From the NCBI GenBank assembly GCA_964609375.1, contig CAZSSA010000058.1, positions 1 to 15,515 of the forward strand: a stretch of 15,515 nt of DNA. Reading direction: 5' to 3'. The notes below the pieces were generated by a model. That model was not told the origin of the DNA and searched no databases. It saw only the letters and a list, made by a program, of their open reading frames with translations. The stretch's first letter is position 1, and each line of letters begins with the position of its first letter. The DNA is from CAZDUS01 sp964609375. GTDB lineage: Bacteria; Verrucomicrobiota; Kiritimatiellia; CAIKKV01; CAITUY01. The translations under genes and the position numbers were made by a program. Of this stretch, positions 1 through 7,258 are shown one piece after another.

Positions 1-25
1 AGGGATTGTGGAAGAGCGGGAATAG
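1..25 (+). CDS. possible 3' end of an upstream gene
   Basis: A frame that enters from the left edge reads GIVEERE and stops at a TAG at positions 23-25, which shares its last base with the GTG start of the next gene. Such stop-start contact is common inside operons, so a co-transcribed upstream gene is plausible. Only seven residues are visible, so nothing can be said about the product, and the frame may be open by chance. Confidence 0.2.
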
Positions 26-1110
26 TGGTTATGCGTGTTTTGATTGTACTTATTATTGCGGCGGCGGTTGTGGTTGGGGTGTGGATGCTTCGGGGGCCCG
101 GTGGTTGTGACAACACAAGGATGTCGCCTGCCCCTCTATTGCCTGAACCTAAAGTATCGGCGTTTCGCCAGGTGGTCTTCCCTACGGATCAGCAAGGGAT
201 ATTGGAGGAGCCGCGAGTGGGGGTATTTCAGCCAACGGCGTCGGGAAGTATCCAGTCGGCATTATATGGTTCGGTGCGGACTGTAAAAATGGGCAAAGGG
301 CTGGCATCGTCATTTCATGAAGGGATTGACATAGCGCCGCTCCGGCGTGATGCGCGGGGGGTGCCGGTGGATCCTGTCTATGCCGTGGCGAGTGGTAGAG
401 TTGGATATGTGAACCGGGTGGCGGGAAATTCAAACTACGGGATCTATGTGGTGCTGTTGCATGATGATCCGGTGGGCGAGGTATACACGCTATATGCACA
501 TCTGGCCTCCGTTGAACCGGCAATCCTGAGCGGCGCTACGGTCACGGCGGGCACGGTGCTGGGGCGGATGGGAAGCACTTCCACCGCTTTTATTCCTGCC
601 TCTCGCACGCATCTTCACTTTGAGATTGGGCTATTCACCAATGCGCGGTTCGGGGAATGGTGCCGGGCGCAACGACTCAAGCCGGATCATGGCCTGTTTA
701 ACGGTTATAATATGCTGGCTCTCAACCCGATTGAGTTCTTCCTGGCGCAACGGAACGGGGGTGATTTTTCGTTTAAGACTTTTCTGCGCGAGGTTCCCGT
801 GGCGTTTGAGTTGCTGACGCCGATGAAACATTCCTTGGATTATTTCCGGCGGTATCCTGCGCTGTGGGAAGGGAAGGAAGGAGCGACAGGGTGGGTGGTA
901 TTGTCCTGTTCGGAAAACGGGACGCCGTTACGAGGGCGTGCAGCAGAGGAGTCCGAGATCCGGCTAGCCCGCTTGAGGCAGCCTGTGGTGTTGAGCGCAA
1001 ATGCGGAGGTGTTGGGGCGGAATGGTTGCCATCTTGTCCAGCGGGATGGAAGCAGGTGGAGGGTTGGGGCGAAAGGCTTGCGATGGCTGGAGATTCTGAC
1101 TTACCCGTAA
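25..1110 (+). CDS. membrane-anchored M23 (LytM-type) metallopeptidase
   Basis: This is probably a zinc endopeptidase that cuts peptide cross-links in peptidoglycan, acting on the outer side of the inner membrane. One hydrophobic segment at residues 4-22 follows a very short cytoplasmic start and should be an uncleaved anchor or signal peptide. The M23 fold lies at about residues 90-205, with the ligand motif HEGID (H98, D102), the YAHL motif (H159) and HLHFE (H196, H198), so the zinc site appears intact. The tail of about 150 residues (210-361) has no motif I recognise. The GTG at 25 touches an upstream TAG and has a purine-rich GGAAGAG at 10-16 about 8 bases ahead; ATG at 31 is an alternative start that would remove two residues. 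The gene ends inside the 3' end of panB on the other strand. The family is well supported; the natural substrate is not visible. Confidence 0.9.
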   Translation: MVMRVLIVLIIAAAVVVGVWMLRGPGGCDNTRMSPAPLLPEPKVSAFRQVVFPTDQQGILEEPRVGVFQPTASGSIQSALYGSVRTVKMGKGLASSFHEGIDIAPLRRDARGVPVDPVYAVASGRVGYVNRVAGNSNYGIYVVLLHDDPVGEVYTLYAHLASVEPAILSGATVTAGTVLGRMGSTSTAFIPASRTHLHFEIGLFTNARFGEWCRAQRLKPDHGLFNGYNMLALNPIEFFLAQRNGGDFSFKTFLREVPVAFELLTPMKHSLDYFRRYPALWEGKEGATGWVVLSCSENGTPLRGRAAEESEIRLARLRQPVVLSANAEVLGRNGCHLVQRDGSRWRVGAKGLRWLEILTYP

Positions 1111-1904
1111 CAGTGCTCGTCGGCGGGGAAGGTTCCTGATTCGACGTCCTTGCGGAAATCCGAAAAGGCGGTGGCTACTTGGGATCCGAGATTGGTGTAG
1201 CATTTTACAAAACGTGGGACTTTGGGGCCCGAGAGTCCCAGTAAATCATGTGACACCAGGATTTGACCATCGCAGTCCGGTCCGGCTCCGATGCCGATGG
1301 TGGGGATGCGGACGGTTTGGGTGATCAGGGCGCCGACATGGCGGGGCACGCATTCGATGACAAGGGCAAAGGCGCCTGCCTTTTCGATCGCGCGGGCGTC
1401 CTCCACGAGTTGCTCGATGGCGGCATCGGTTGTTCCCTGCACCTTGTAGCCGCCGGTTTGAAGGACGTTTTGGGGGGTGAGACCGATATGACCGAGAACA
1501 GGGATGCCATTCCGGGTGATCATGTTGATGGCATCGGCCCGGAGTTGGCCTCCTTCCAGTTTTACGCCATTGGCGCCGGCTTCCTTGATAAAGCGGGAGG
1601 CATTGATGAGGGCGCGTTCGGGTGAGACCTGGTAGGACATGAATGGCATATCGGCGATGACCATGGCCGAGGAGACGCCGCGGGTGACGGCGGCAGTGTG
1701 GTGCAGCATTTGGCGGACGGTGACAGGGATGGTGCTGGAATAGCCGAGGACGGTTGTGGCCAGCGAATCGCCCACAAGAATAAGGGTGATGCCTGCCGCG
1801 TCCGCGTAGCGGGCGGTTGTGCAGTCGTAAGCGGTGAGGCAGACGACTTTTCCGTTGTCTTTCAGGGCACGAATTTTATCAGCGGTCCATTTCGTAGGCT
1901 TCAT
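1101..1904 (-). CDS. panB: 3-methyl-2-oxobutanoate hydroxymethyltransferase
   Basis: PanB transfers a hydroxymethyl group from 5,10-methylenetetrahydrofolate to 2-oxoisovalerate to make ketopantoate, the first committed step to pantothenate and coenzyme A, in the cytoplasm. The protein is 267 residues, close to the usual 264. It starts with the typical PanB opening, with CLTAYD at residues 22-27, the metal-binding GDSL (D46) and ADMPF (D85), VKLEGG (E117), the catalytic-region glutamate in VIECVP (E184) and IGIGAGPDCDGQ at 203-214. The frame is open about 97 codons further upstream, but that stretch is Ser/Pro/His-rich and unlike PanB, so I chose the ATG at 1904, although its ribosome site is weak. 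No panC or panD is adjacent, so it may be a single-gene unit. Its last 10 bp overlap the end of the convergent M23 peptidase gene. Confidence 0.96.
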   Translation of the reverse strand: MKPTKWTADKIRALKDNGKVVCLTAYDCTTARYADAAGITLILVGDSLATTVLGYSSTIPVTVRQMLHHTAAVTRGVSSAMVIADMPFMSYQVSPERALINASRFIKEAGANGVKLEGGQLRADAINMITRNGIPVLGHIGLTPQNVLQTGGYKVQGTTDAAIEQLVEDARAIEKAGAFALVIECVPRHVGALITQTVRIPTIGIGAGPDCDGQILVSHDLLGLSGPKVPRFVKCYTNLGSQVATAFSDFRKDVESGTFPADEHCYG

Positions 1905-2162
1905 GGGTGTCAAGGTAGCGGGAATGGAAGCGTTGGACAAGTGCTTTGAAGGGGATTGAGATGAGTGAAGCGTGCAGCGCGAAAAATGCGACAATGAATT
2001 CCGGATTTTGGGGAACAGGGATTTATAATGCGGGACACCTTGGCGACATCGCGGGAGAGGGGAAATATCTGGAAATGATGAAGGGGTGGGGTTAGAGTGT
2101 GCCTGCAAGCTGTACGGGGGGGGTTGGTGTTGTGTTGATAAAAAAGTAGCGGAGGAATAGCT

Positions 2163-2348
2163 GTGACTCCTAGGTCCAGATACTGGTCGCGTCATATGCG
2201 GCCGAAATTGGTGGGTGGCACTTTAATCTTTATGGGGCTTCTGGTGCTATTAGTAACCCAATTGATTCTGCCGGGATTCTCCAGGATCGGGTGGGGGGTA
2301 GGGATAGGGTTGGTGGTATTGGGTGGGCTAATGCTTTTGGAGGGGTAG
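2163..2348 (+). CDS. two-helix membrane microprotein, function unknown
   Basis: I do not recognise this 61-residue protein. It has a short basic N-terminus (several Arg and Lys in the first 15 residues), then two hydrophobic segments at about residues 17-35 and 43-59, joined by a short turn containing PGFSRIG. This predicts a small inner-membrane hairpin with a cytoplasmic N-terminus. Support for translation is good: a GGAGG at 2151-2155 sits 7 bases before the GTG start, and the stop lies only 3 bases before the first possible start of the biotin-ligase gene, so the two are probably translated from one message. The upstream gap of 258 bp to panB holds an 8-G run at 2116-2123 and no convincing promoter. 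It could be a general membrane protein of no link to biotin. Confidence 0.7.
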   Translation: MTPRSRYWSRHMRPKLVGGTLIFMGLLVLLVTQLILPGFSRIGWGVGIGLVVLGGLMLLEG

Positions 2349-2351
2349 GGC

Positions 2352-3188
2352 GTGGGGGCCGTATCGAGTCGTCAGAATCCAGAAGGAGTGCAGGGACGCA
2401 TGGTGAGTGACGAGTTAAGCGTGATGCGTGATCGCGGGCGGATGATTTTCTTTGAGACATTACCATCCACCAATACATGGGCGTTGGAGCATCTTGATGA
2501 ATTAAACCATGGGGATGTGGTTTGGACGCGGCGGCAAACAGGGGGACGGGGGCGATTGGGGCGGATGTGGAGTGCCGTGGAGAGTGGAAGTTTGACCTGC
2601 TCATTTATTCTTCGTGATCACAGCATCGTGCCGTTGGCGGCGAATCTTGGACAGCTGGCGGCATGTGCGGTTCTTGATTGTCTTTGGGAATATGGGATCC
2701 CCCATGGGATGGTGAAATGGCCGAATGACGTCATGGTTGATGATGGCAAGATGTCGGGTGTCTTGGTTGAGCAGGGGTGCGGGGTAGGGGATTATGTTGT
2801 TGGCGTGGGCTTGAACGTCAATTTGGCGGCCGAGGACTTTGCGGGGTTCGGGTTAGACCGCCCGGCGATATCCATGAGTATGGTCACGGGCAAGCCCCAT
2901 GATCTTGAGAAGGTTTTATCTGTGTTGGCGAAGCGGTTTAGCGGCTGGGTTGGGAGGGTTCGGGAGGAAGGGCTTAATCCGTTGTGGGCAATGTGGGGTC
3001 GACATGATTGGCTGACTGGCCGCCGGATTAGCGTTACGATGGTGGATCATGTTGTTGATGGGGTCTATCTCGGGGTGGATGAACTGGGGCGGCTTCGGTT
3101 GCGTTTATCGTCAGGGGTTGAGGAGCGATGCTGGACAGGAGATGTTGAGCGGGTGAAGGCGGATGGAGTGCAGCCTGCGGAGGATTGA
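2352..3188 (+). CDS. birA: biotin--[biotin carboxyl-carrier protein] ligase, catalytic-only type
   Basis: This enzyme activates biotin with ATP and attaches it to the carrier lysine of biotin-dependent carboxylases such as acetyl-CoA carboxylase. The catalytic domain shows ETLPSTN at about residues 35-41, the biotinyl-AMP loop GRGRLGRMW at 65-73, KWPNDV at 122-127, GVLVE at 136-140 and GVGLNVN at 151-157. A small C-terminal domain follows at about 222-270. There is no N-terminal winged-helix domain, so unlike E. coli BirA it should not repress biotin genes. The start is uncertain: GTG at 2352 has GGAGGGG at 2339-2345, six bases upstream, while ATG at 2400 has AGGAG at 2384-2388 and removes 16 residues that are not part of the family core. 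It lies between the membrane microprotein (3-bp gap) and the Nudix gene (6-bp gap), suggesting an operon. Confidence 0.95.
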   Translation: MGAVSSRQNPEGVQGRMVSDELSVMRDRGRMIFFETLPSTNTWALEHLDELNHGDVVWTRRQTGGRGRLGRMWSAVESGSLTCSFILRDHSIVPLAANLGQLAACAVLDCLWEYGIPHGMVKWPNDVMVDDGKMSGVLVEQGCGVGDYVVGVGLNVNLAAEDFAGFGLDRPAISMSMVTGKPHDLEKVLSVLAKRFSGWVGRVREEGLNPLWAMWGRHDWLTGRRISVTMVDHVVDGVYLGVDELGRLRLRLSSGVEERCWTGDVERVKADGVQPAED

Positions 3189-3194
3189 TAAGGC

Positions 3195-3644
3195 ATGAAG
3201 ACTAAAGACGTTATTGAGGTCTTGGTGCGCGGGGTGTGCGTCAAGGATGGGAAACTGCTGGTTTGCCAGAGCAAGGGTGCCGGGAACACCTATCTTCCGG
3301 GTGGACATGTGGAGTGGAAGGAAAAGGCTGAAGAGGGTTTGCAGCGGGAGATCAAGGAAGAGCTTGGGCGGAGAGCGCGGGTGGGGGAATTCCTGGGCGC
3401 GGTGGAACATACGTTTGAGCAGAAGGGAAAGCGCCACTGCGAAATCAATGTGGTCTTTATGGTGGATATTGCTGGTGTGAAACCAGGAATCGATCCGGAG
3501 GCATGTGAGAGTTGGATTGTTTTCAGGTGGATCCCTTTATCCCGGCTTGGGGCTCATTCGTTGGAGCCCTGGCCATTGCGGAAGTTAGTCCCGGCGTGGG
3601 TGAGAAATCCCGCTGAGCCCCGGCGGTGGGGGAGCACGTTGTAG
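3195..3644 (+). CDS. Nudix hydrolase
   Basis: Nudix enzymes hydrolyse a nucleoside diphosphate linked to another group, using a metal ion held by the Nudix box. The box is at residues 37-59, with G37, E43, R51-E52, E55-E56 and G58 all in place; the last position is Arg where a hydrophobic residue is usual. The strands before it (residues 7-25) and the LPGGHVEW entry into the box are typical. At 149 residues it is a single-domain enzyme. The sequence does not decide the substrate: NTP sanitation, ADP-ribose and other dinucleotides are all possible. The ATG is preceded by GGAGG at 3179-3183, inside the end of birA, 11 bases away. It is the last gene of the small plus-strand set. Confidence 0.9.
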   Translation: MKTKDVIEVLVRGVCVKDGKLLVCQSKGAGNTYLPGGHVEWKEKAEEGLQREIKEELGRRARVGEFLGAVEHTFEQKGKRHCEINVVFMVDIAGVKPGIDPEACESWIVFRWIPLSRLGAHSLEPWPLRKLVPAWVRNPAEPRRWGSTL

Positions 3645-3737
3645 GGCGGGAGAAAGGGTTCAGGATGGGGGTAGAAGGGAGAGGGGAAGCTGCAGAGAAC
3701 AGCCGCTATTGCCAGTGTGAGAGGATGCGATGAGGTA

Positions 3738-3771
3738 AAAGCCCCTGCCGGGTTTCCCTGACAGGGGCTTT
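3738..3771. terminator. hairpin between convergent genes, probably terminating both ways
   Basis: A perfect 10-bp inverted repeat, AAAGCCCCTG at 3738-3747 and CAGGGGCTTT at 3762-3771, encloses a 14-base loop that itself holds GGG-TTT-CCC. On the plus strand the stem ends in TTT; on the minus strand it is followed by TTTTACC. It lies between the Nudix stop (3644) and the glutamate dehydrogenase stop (3802). The T tracts are short, so efficiency in either direction is uncertain. The remaining gap, 3645-3737, is purine-rich and shows nothing else. Confidence 0.75.
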
Positions 3772-3801
3772 ACAGTTGTTAGTGCCTGGCAGCCGAGATG
3801 A

Positions 3802-5061
3802 TCACGGCAGAGAGCCGCGGGCCACAACGGCGGTACAAACGGTTCGCACTGCCAGATACATGGCGGCTTCGCGCATCGATATCTTCTTGGCTACGGAGGT
3901 CTGATGCACGAGGCGGAAACGTTCGCGCATCCGGCTATCAAGGCGGGTCAGCACATCGGCTTCCGTCATCTGCTCGGCCTGGGTTTCCTGCGTGTACTCC
4001 AGATAGGAGACAAACACACCGCCGGCGTTGCAGAGAATGTCCGGAATGATGAACACGCCATTCTTCTCAAGAATGTCATCGGCTTCCGGCGTCGTGGGTC
4101 CATTGGCGCCTTCGGCGACGACTTTTGCCTTAATGCGGGGTGCATTTTCCTTGGTGATCTGATTGCCTGTGGCGGCGGGAACCAGGACGTCGCAAGGCAT
4201 TTCCAGCAGTTTGCCGTGATTAACGACTTTGCCCTGTCCGCAGCCTTTCAAGGAACCCACTTTTTTGGCGTGTTCAACCAGGAGATTCACATCGAGGCCG
4301 GTGGCCGAATAGACGGCTTCGTCGGCATCCGATATCCCGACGACTATAGCGCCAAGCGAGGCCAGTGAAACGGCGGCGATGGAGCCTACGTTTCCAAAGC
4401 CCTGCACGATGACCTTGGAACCCTTGATGGACTTGCCTAGAACAGCCATGGCTTCGGCGACAGTGATGGAAACACCGCGACCGGTGGCTTCGCGGCGTCC
4501 CGGAATGCCCCCTAACAGGACCGGCTTGCCGGTTACATAGGAGCCGAGGGTTGTGGCATATCCCTGAGAGTAACTGATGGTGTCCTTGATGTGCCCCATG
4601 TCGCGCTCATTGGTGCCCATATCGGGAGCGGGGACATAGACCAAGGGATGGATGTGGCGATGGGCGTTCCGGGTGAAACTGCGCACGATGGTTTCCTTGT
4701 CCATCATGGTCAGTTTCTGGGCATCGGCCACAATGCCGCTTTTCCCGCCGCCGAAGGGGACGCCGATCAGGGCGCACTTCCAGGTCATTTCCATGGCCAG
4801 AGCGCTGACATCGTCGAGTGTGACATTTGGTGCCATGCGGATACCGCCCTTGCAGGGGCCGAGGGCATCGCTGTGGCGGACCAGGAAGGAGGAGAAGGTA
4901 TGGAGCTTCTGATCCTTCAGTTGGGGCGAGAGGCGCATCTCGATCCGTTCTTTCGGGACGCGTATTTTTTCAAGCATGTCCGCGCCGAATTCCTCTGTCA
5001 ATTTCGATGCAACGCGGTCAAAATTTGCCAGAGCATTTTCCAGCATTGTTGATGTCTTCAT
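3802..5061 (-). CDS. gdhA: glutamate dehydrogenase (Glu/Leu/Phe/Val family)
   Basis: It interconverts glutamate and 2-oxoglutarate plus ammonium with NAD(P)H in the cytoplasm. At 419 residues it has the size of the small hexameric class. The substrate domain carries GPCKGGIRM (K71), KCALIGVPFGGGKSGI (K95 and catalytic-region K107) and PAPDMGT with catalytic D147; the serine after K107 replaces the more usual glycine. The nucleotide fold has GFGNVG at 221-226. Coenzyme choice cannot be read safely, and a leucine or valine dehydrogenase is less likely given the length and motifs. The ATG at 5061 has AAAGAAAGG about 5 bases ahead. The gene follows kdgK on the same strand after 84 bp and is last in the cluster, where it could regenerate 2-oxoglutarate for the aminotransferase and release ammonium. 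Housekeeping ammonium assimilation is the alternative. Confidence 0.95.
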   Translation of the reverse strand: MKTSTMLENALANFDRVASKLTEEFGADMLEKIRVPKERIEMRLSPQLKDQKLHTFSSFLVRHSDALGPCKGGIRMAPNVTLDDVSALAMEMTWKCALIGVPFGGGKSGIVADAQKLTMMDKETIVRSFTRNAHRHIHPLVYVPAPDMGTNERDMGHIKDTISYSQGYATTLGSYVTGKPVLLGGIPGRREATGRGVSITVAEAMAVLGKSIKGSKVIVQGFGNVGSIAAVSLASLGAIVVGISDADEAVYSATGLDVNLLVEHAKKVGSLKGCGQGKVVNHGKLLEMPCDVLVPAATGNQITKENAPRIKAKVVAEGANGPTTPEADDILEKNGVFIIPDILCNAGGVFVSYLEYTQETQAEQMTEADVLTRLDSRMRERFRLVHQTSVAKKISMREAAMYLAVRTVCTAVVARGSLP

Positions 5062-5083
5062 ATGAACCTTTCTTTAGTCAGGA

Positions 5084-5098
5084 GCGGGATTGTCCCGC
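5084..5098 (-). promoter_or_regulatory. GC-rich hairpin in the gdhA leader
   Basis: In the 84-bp gap between kdgK and gdhA, GCGGGA and TCCCGC form a perfect 6-bp stem with a 3-base loop. On the transcript it ends 22 bases before the gdhA ATG and about 13 before its ribosome site. No T tract follows, so it is not a standard terminator. It could be an RNA-processing or stability element, or chance. Confidence 0.35.
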
Positions 5099-5145
5099 CT
5101 CTTGGTTTAACTCCAACCTTTATTTACACGATTCCAATTAGTCGA

Positions 5146-6228
5146 TTACCGTTGAACGCGGGCGGAGCCGCCATCGGCGAACGCCTGCACCTGCTCCAGT
5201 TGCACCAAACTGGTATCGCCCGGGGTTGTGGTGAGCATGGCGCCATGAGCCCAGCCGAGGCGAATAGCCTTTTCCGGGGCCACTCCGGCCAACATGCCGT
5301 AGAAGAGGCCGGCGGCAAACCCATCGCCGCCCCCGATGCGGCAGATCACATCGAGTTCGCATGTAGGGCTGATGAAGGTTTGGCCTTCGATCCAGAGGAC
5401 GGCACCCCAGCTGTGGCGGTTGGTGGAGTGCACCTCGCGCAGGGTGGTGGCGACGACCTTGATGTTCGGGAAGTCCTTGGTGACGTTTTTCATCATGCCG
5501 AAGAAGGCGGTGGGATCGAGTTTGGATTGGGAGGCGGACGAAACTTCGGGGCCGGGGATGCCGAGGCCAAGCTGGAGGTCTTCCTCGTTGCCCACCAGCA
5601 CGTCAACGTAGCTGACGATCTTGCGGAGTACCTGCTGGGCACGAGCGGCGCCGCCGAGGCGTTTCCACAACTTAGCTCGGAAATTAAGATCGAAGGAGAC
5701 AATGGCGCCAGCCGCCTTGGCTGCCTGCATGGCCTCGATGATGACTTCCGGAGTGGTTTCCGAGAGGGAGGCGAAGATGCCGCCGGAATGGAACCAGCGA
5801 ACGCCGGCGCCGAAGATGGCCTTCCAGTCGAAGTCGCCGGGTTTAAGCAGGCCGGCGGCTTCGTAGCCACGGTTGTAGAATACCACGGGCGCGCGAACAC
5901 CCTGGCCGCGGTCGCTGTAGACGGTGGCCATGTTCGGGCCTGTGACGCCGTCATGCGCGAACATCTTATAGAACGGCTTGACGCCGGTGGCGCGAACGCC
6001 ATCGGCAATCAGGTCGCCGAGGGGGTAGTCAACCATGGCGGCGGCAATGCCGGTGCGGAGCCGGAAACAATCCGACAAGTTGGCCGCCACGTTGTATTCA
6101 CCACCACTGACCCAGACGTCAAAGTTTCTGGCCTTACGGAAGGGGATAATGCCCGGGTCGAGTCTGTGTACAAGAGCGCCGAGCGAGAGCATGTCCAATC
6201 CACCTTGCTTCAGTTCTGGAATTTTCAT
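5146..6228 (-). CDS. kdgK: PfkB-family sugar kinase, probable 2-keto-3-deoxygluconate kinase
   Basis: The likely reaction is ATP-dependent phosphorylation of 2-keto-3-deoxygluconate (KDG) to KDPG, which an aldolase would split to pyruvate and glyceraldehyde 3-phosphate. The 360-residue protein has the substrate-side motif SGGEYNVAANL at 41-51, LKPGDFDW at 128-135, SFDLNFR at 178-184, LVGNEED at 211-217 and the C-terminal PfkB signature RIGGGDGFAAGL at 297-308 with catalytic-base D302. The GGGD form, rather than GAGD, and the opening SLGALVHRLDPG are features I associate with KDG kinases. The ATG at 6228 has AGGAAGGA 13 bases ahead; a later ATG at 6192 has GGTGGA 6 bases ahead, but the residues before it resemble the family N-terminus, so I kept the longer form. 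No KDPG aldolase is in the window. Another keto-deoxy acid or plain hexose substrate is possible. Confidence 0.88.
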   Translation of the reverse strand: MKIPELKQGGLDMLSLGALVHRLDPGIIPFRKARNFDVWVSGGEYNVAANLSDCFRLRTGIAAAMVDYPLGDLIADGVRATGVKPFYKMFAHDGVTGPNMATVYSDRGQGVRAPVVFYNRGYEAAGLLKPGDFDWKAIFGAGVRWFHSGGIFASLSETTPEVIIEAMQAAKAAGAIVSFDLNFRAKLWKRLGGAARAQQVLRKIVSYVDVLVGNEEDLQLGLGIPGPEVSSASQSKLDPTAFFGMMKNVTKDFPNIKVVATTLREVHSTNRHSWGAVLWIEGQTFISPTCELDVICRIGGGDGFAAGLFYGMLAGVAPEKAIRLGWAHGAMLTTTPGDTSLVQLEQVQAFADGGSARVQR

Positions 6229-6265
6229 TGTGATACTGCTGTCCTTCCTGTTGTGTGTTGTTTAG

Positions 6266-6293
6266 ATTCTAGTCTTATACGATCATTTGCCAA
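6266..6293 (-). promoter_or_regulatory. sigma70-like promoter upstream of kdgK
   Basis: On the minus strand TTGGCA (6293-6288) and TAGAAT (6271-6266) are separated by 16 bases; each matches the consensus at 5 of 6 positions. It falls in the 73-bp gap between the nagA stop and the kdgK start, leaving a leader of about 30 bases. It would allow kdgK and gdhA to be expressed apart from the lacI-led operon. Confidence 0.45.
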
Positions 6294-6301
6294 AACCGAT
6301 A

Positions 6302-7258
6302 TTACTCCACGCGATAACCGAGGACTCGGAGAGGGTTGTTCCGGCCAACCTCCATTAGTTCTGCCGGGGAAAGGGCCCCCAGGTCCTCCAGCCATTGCAT
6401 GCATTGTTTCAGGGTCGAGGATGAGCCGGCGAGCGAATCTTTGTCTTTGACAGAGAGCCGGCCGGAGGGCTCCAGGACAACGGTTCCACCAATGGCGGCG
6501 TATTCGCCGGGGGGCATTCCGCCGGGCGGCGCGACATCGCTGGTCACGATGAAGCGATGAATGCCCTTGGCCCGAATGGCAACACGGATGAAGGTGGAGG
6601 GGAGGTGGTGGCCATCGGTGATGAACATGCCGATGAGCCTGTCCTCGGCCATCTGGGTCCAGATTGGATTTGGATGACGTGGAAGCGTATTTGGGATTCC
6701 GTTCCCGAGATGGGTACACAGGGTGGCCCCGGCATTGACCGCGCGGTGGATGCTATCATCATCGCCGAAGTGGTGCCCCAGTGAGCAGACGACTCCCTGC
6801 TGTGTGGCGTGGCGGATGATGGCTTCGGCTCCTTCCACCTCCGGTGCCAGCGTCAGGATTCTGATGCGGTTTCCCGAGAGGGTCTGCCACCGGTCAAGGA
6901 GGCAGGTGTCCGGAGGCCGGATATGCTTCTGGGGGTGTGCGCCGCTTGCGGCCTTGGCGATGAACGGTCCCTCGAGGTGAATACCCAGCAGGTGGTCGCG
7001 CAAATCCGGCTCTGCCATGGCTTTTGCCAGGATAGGCAGGTTTTGCTCGTACACCGATAGATCGCTGGTGATTACCGTGGGACAGTAAGCTGCTGTGCCG
7101 CGTTTCAGCAATACCTGCGTGATGCGCCGAATGTCCGCTACCGAAAGGCCGGGCGCTGAAAAATTGACGTCCTGATAGCCGTTCACCTGCAGGTCAATAA
7201 ACCCTTTGGTATCGGCCAAGCCTTTCGGGATGTGGTTTTGCTTGAGAGCGTTACTCAT
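6302..7258 (-). CDS. nagA: NagA-like N-acetyl amino sugar deacetylase, short form
   Basis: NagA removes the acetyl group from N-acetylglucosamine 6-phosphate. The metal-barrel motifs are all here: GFIDLQVNG at 19-27, GIHLEGPFI with E96, GAHP (H108), SLGHH (H162), THLGNG (H183), TDGHH (H217) and SDVAPPGG with D241, matching the single-zinc layout of E. coli NagA (E131, H195, H216, H251, D273). At 318 residues it is about 60 shorter than E. coli NagA (382): the barrel begins 19 residues in, and the chain ends right after NNPLRVLG, so both strands of the small beta-sandwich domain are missing. The stretch after THL, where E. coli places phosphate-binding residues, differs (PNTLPRHPNPIW). The substrate might therefore not be a 6-phosphate; this is inference. 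Its ATG overlaps the aminotransferase stop (ATGA), implying coupled translation. Confidence 0.88.
   Translation of the reverse strand: MSNALKQNHIPKGLADTKGFIDLQVNGYQDVNFSAPGLSVADIRRITQVLLKRGTAAYCPTVITSDLSVYEQNLPILAKAMAEPDLRDHLLGIHLEGPFIAKAASGAHPQKHIRPPDTCLLDRWQTLSGNRIRILTLAPEVEGAEAIIRHATQQGVVCSLGHHFGDDDSIHRAVNAGATLCTHLGNGIPNTLPRHPNPIWTQMAEDRLIGMFITDGHHLPSTFIRVAIRAKGIHRFIVTSDVAPPGGMPPGEYAAIGGTVVLEPSGRLSVKDKDSLAGSSSTLKQCMQWLEDLGALSPAELMEVGRNNPLRVLGYRVE

Noticed and set aside
2022..2029. TATAAT on the plus strand (TATAAA on the minus) between panB and the microprotein gene as a promoter
   Set aside because: No acceptable -35 lies 16-18 bases away on either strand, and the distance to the plus-strand gene is about 130 bases.
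2116..2123. Run of eight G as a phase-variation tract
   Set aside because: It lies in an intergenic region about 40 bases before a ribosome site with no promoter element around it, so there is no sign that it switches anything.
1905..2195. Upstream in-frame extension of panB by 97 codons
   Set aside because: The extension is Ser/Pro/His-rich, unlike PanB, while ATG 1904 matches the family start and length.
5062..6450. A 462-residue open frame on the plus strand antisense to kdgK and part of nagA
   Set aside because: It is Ala/Gly/Glu-rich with no recognisable domain, has no ribosome site, and lies opposite two genes with full catalytic motifs. Codon bias of GC-rich genes opens such antisense frames.
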